Source: Nitrospirota bacterium (lineage in GTDB: Bacteria > Nitrospirota > RBG-16-64-22 > JACRHK01). Taken from it: a DNA stretch of 5,243 nucleotides. Location of the stretch: contig JACRHK010000224.1 in assembly GCA_016217625.1 (NCBI GenBank), positions 1 through 5,243 on the forward strand, written 5' to 3'. Positions 3,826-5,243 of this stretch are shown here, in pieces (the stretch's first letter is position 1; the number at the start of each line of letters is the position of its first letter). The translations under genes were made by a program, and so were the position numbers. Under the pieces are notes generated by a model. That model made no database searches, was not told the origin of the DNA, and was given only the letters and a program-made list of their open reading frames with translations.

Positions 3826-4883
3826 ACACTTCAACAGTATCCGTCATCATCCCCGCTCGGAACGAGGAAGCGCGGATTACTGCCTGTCTCGCCTCGCTCC
3901 TGGCCCAGGAGACGCCCCCGCTGGAGATCCTCGTTGTGGACGACGCCTCGACCGATCGGACCGCCGCCGTAGTTGAGGCGATCCGGCAGAGGGCGCCGTC
4001 ATTGCGGCTCATCCGGAACAGGACGCTTCCACCCGGGTGGATTGGTAAGAGCCACGCCCTCCATGTGGGGACCGCCGCCGCCCGCGGGTCCGCCTCAGGC
4101 GGATGGCTCCTCTTCGTAGACGCCGATGTGACGCTGGCCCCCCACGCCGTGAGAGAAACCCTCGCCAGGGCGGAGGCGGATGGGGTCGCCCTTCTGTCTT
4201 TGAGCCCCGAGCAGACCTGCGTCACCTGGTGGGAACAGATCGTCCAGCCGGTCGTGTTTACGTTCTTGGCGCGCCGGTTCCGCCGCGTGGAGGTCAACGA
4301 CCCCGCCGCTCCGGCAGCGGCCGCCAACGGGCAGTTCCTGCTCATCCGGCGCGACGCCTATTTCGATCTCGGAGGACATGAGGCCATCCGAGGCGAGATG
4401 CTCGAAGACGTCGCCCTGGCCCGCCTGGCGAAAGCCCACGGCTATCGGATCGCCCTGCATCCTGGGTTCGGACTGGCCCGCGCCAGGATGTATACCTCGC
4501 TCCGCCATCTCGTGGAAGGATGGGGGAAGAATCTTTATCTCCTGACAGGCAGCACCGCGCTCTCCGCACTGAAGTCGGGTCTGTGGGTGGCAGGTTTCTA
4601 TTGGTCGCCGCTCGCCCTGTTCCTGGCGGGGCTGCTTCTCAGCGCCCAAGGCTTTAAGGGCGGCGCGGCTGTGGCGGGGATCGGGTTGGTATGGATAATT
4701 TTACATAATATTAACAATATGAGGAAATATGCATTTTTCTCCATACCGAAGTGGAAGGTTCCGCTCCTGACCCCGCTGGGCGCCCTGGCCTTTCAGGGGT
4801 TGCTCCTGTACTCCGCCTGGCTGGCACGCTTCCGGAGCGCCTTCATCTGGAAGGAGCGCACCTACTCGGTGCCTAAGGACTGA
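3822..4883 (+). CDS. Membrane-anchored family 2 glycosyltransferase, HpnB/CrtQ-like
   Basis: This is a 353-residue GT2 enzyme that probably transfers a sugar from a nucleotide donor to a lipid-type acceptor at the cytoplasmic membrane face. The N-terminal GT-A domain starts VSVIIPARNEE (6-16), has D40-D41 in VVDDASTD, LPPGWIGKSHAL (69-80), the metal-binding DAD (100-102), NGQFLLIRR (169-177) and ED (195-196). Three hydrophobic segments follow at about 254-274, 282-298 and 314-334, then a WKERTY motif (343-348) that often ends this family. The pattern GWxGK plus W-E...VNDP...GQ recalls hopanoid-associated HpnB and carotenoid-associated CrtQ enzymes, but the acceptor cannot be told. The start ATG overlaps the polX stop as ATGA; no ribosome-binding site is clear, so coupling to polX is likely. 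Codons around 4691-4740 are strikingly AT-rich. The next gene starts five bases after the stop. Confidence 0.9.
   Translation: MNTSTVSVIIPARNEEARITACLASLLAQETPPLEILVVDDASTDRTAAVVEAIRQRAPSLRLIRNRTLPPGWIGKSHALHVGTAAARGSASGGWLLFVDADVTLAPHAVRETLARAEADGVALLSLSPEQTCVTWWEQIVQPVVFTFLARRFRRVEVNDPAAPAAAANGQFLLIRRDAYFDLGGHEAIRGEMLEDVALARLAKAHGYRIALHPGFGLARARMYTSLRHLVEGWGKNLYLLTGSTALSALKSGLWVAGFYWSPLALFLAGLLLSAQGFKGGAAVAGIGLVWIILHNINNMRKYAFFSIPKWKVPLLTPLGALAFQGLLLYSAWLARFRSAFIWKERTYSVPKD
4691..4740. other. AT-rich island inside the glycosyltransferase gene
   Basis: Only 10 of these 50 bases are G or C, in a gene that is otherwise clearly GC-rich. The reading frame is intact and encodes the loop after the second hydrophobic segment (around IILHNINNMRKYAFF). 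The synonymous choices themselves shift to ATA, ATT, TTA, CAT, AAT and TAT, so the amino acids alone do not account for it. The stretch includes the palindrome AATATT (4708-4713). Confidence 0.75.
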
Positions 4884-4888
4884 CTGCC

Positions 4889-5243
4889 GTGAAACCCCGT
4901 ATGCCGCTCGGTGATTACCTGGTCGCCTATCTGAAGCAGATCGGCATTACGCATCTCTTCGGCATCCCCGGCGATCTGGTCATCCACCTCTTCTTCAAGT
5001 TCGGCAAGCCGAGGGGCCTGCGGATCATCACCCTCTCGCACGAGCCGTCCGCAGGGTTCGCCGCAGACGCCTATGCCCGTGCGACCGGCCGGATGGGCGC
5101 CGTCTGCGTCACGTACGGCGCGGGCGGGCACAACCTCGTCAACCCGGTGGCGGGCTCCTACGCCGAGAAGGTCCCGGTGCTCGTGGTCAGCGGCGGCCCC
5201 GGAGAGGAAGAGGTCAAGCCCGGCACGCTCATTCACCACCAGG
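4889..5243 (+). CDS. Thiamine-diphosphate 2-oxo-acid decarboxylase, phenylpyruvate/indolepyruvate type, N-terminal part
   Basis: The visible 118 residues are the pyrimidine-binding (PYR) domain of a thiamine diphosphate enzyme; the gene runs off the right edge, and such enzymes usually have about 540-570 residues. It begins with GDYLVAYLKQIGITHLFGIPGDL (8-30). The conserved glutamate that activates the cofactor is E52 in SHEPSAGFAADAYAR, followed by TYGAGGHNLVNPVAGSYAEK (75-94). The double histidine H116-H117, typical of 2-oxo-acid decarboxylases rather than acetolactate synthases, is the last thing seen. The pattern resembles Azospirillum phenylpyruvate decarboxylase as I recall it (FGIPGD, TLSHEP, VTYGAG, LLHHQ). 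A product would be an aldehyde from an aromatic or branched 2-oxo acid; the true substrate is unknown. GTG at 4889 is chosen because AAGGA (4875-4879) lies nine bases upstream; ATG at 4901 is too far from it. The five-base gap after the glycosyltransferase stop suggests one operon. Confidence 0.88.
   Translation, partial: MKPRMPLGDYLVAYLKQIGITHLFGIPGDLVIHLFFKFGKPRGLRIITLSHEPSAGFAADAYARATGRMGAVCVTYGAGGHNLVNPVAGSYAEKVPVLVVSGGPGEEEVKPGTLIHHQ

Noticed and set aside
4862..5239. Minus-strand open frame opposite the decarboxylase
   Set aside because: It is a shadow of a frame with clear thiamine-diphosphate enzyme motifs and has no supporting signals of its own.

Overview
The window is a GC-rich stretch of bacterial chromosome. 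Two small lipoproteins with classical lipoboxes indicate a diderm (Gram-negative-type) cell. FabI, a PolX with a PHP domain, an entericidin-type peptide and a dispersed 'HSEQSEES/VILSKAKNL' intergenic repeat would fit lineages such as Desulfobacterota, Nitrospirota or NC10-like bacteria. That placement is a guess from gene style; there is no rRNA or marker gene to settle it.

Layout, left to right. (1) The C-terminal part of a response-regulator receiver domain, cut by the left edge (to 392, +). (2) A convergent intergenic region (393-542) filled by hexameric CGTGAC direct and inverted repeats. (3) A two-gene minus-strand operon (940 to 543) of tiny lipoproteins joined by an ATGA overlap; the second is entericidin-like. 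(4) A divergent promoter region (about 961-1035) whose two -35 boxes lie back to back, followed by a fabI leader carrying a dispersed palindromic repeat. (5) fabI (1155-1925, +), with a TTG start and all catalytic residues. (6) A second hexameric inverted-repeat array (1935-1998) with a different unit, AGGTTN. (7) A likely three-gene operon on +: polX (2131-3825), a membrane-anchored GT2 glycosyltransferase (3822-4883, ATGA overlap with polX), and the start of a thiamine-diphosphate 2-oxo-acid decarboxylase (4889 to the right edge).

How the parts relate. FabI, the lipoproteins and the membrane glycosyltransferase all concern the envelope. PolX is a repair polymerase that appears to share a transcript with the glycosyltransferase and the decarboxylase. 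No single pathway joins all the genes.

Main points of interest. An in-frame ochre codon (2128-2130) splits the conserved PolX N-terminus exactly where Bacillus PolX, as I recall it, has tyrosine. The upstream fragment starts at a probable leaderless ATG. Two unrelated hexamer arrays have the same head-to-head inverted layout after gene ends. The glycosyltransferase gene holds a 50-bp, 20% GC island. An in-phase A AAA AAC heptamer near the polX stop has its -1 frame open into the glycosyltransferase. No mobile element, tRNA, rRNA or CRISPR array is visible, and no stretch longer than about 215 bases lacks a gene.
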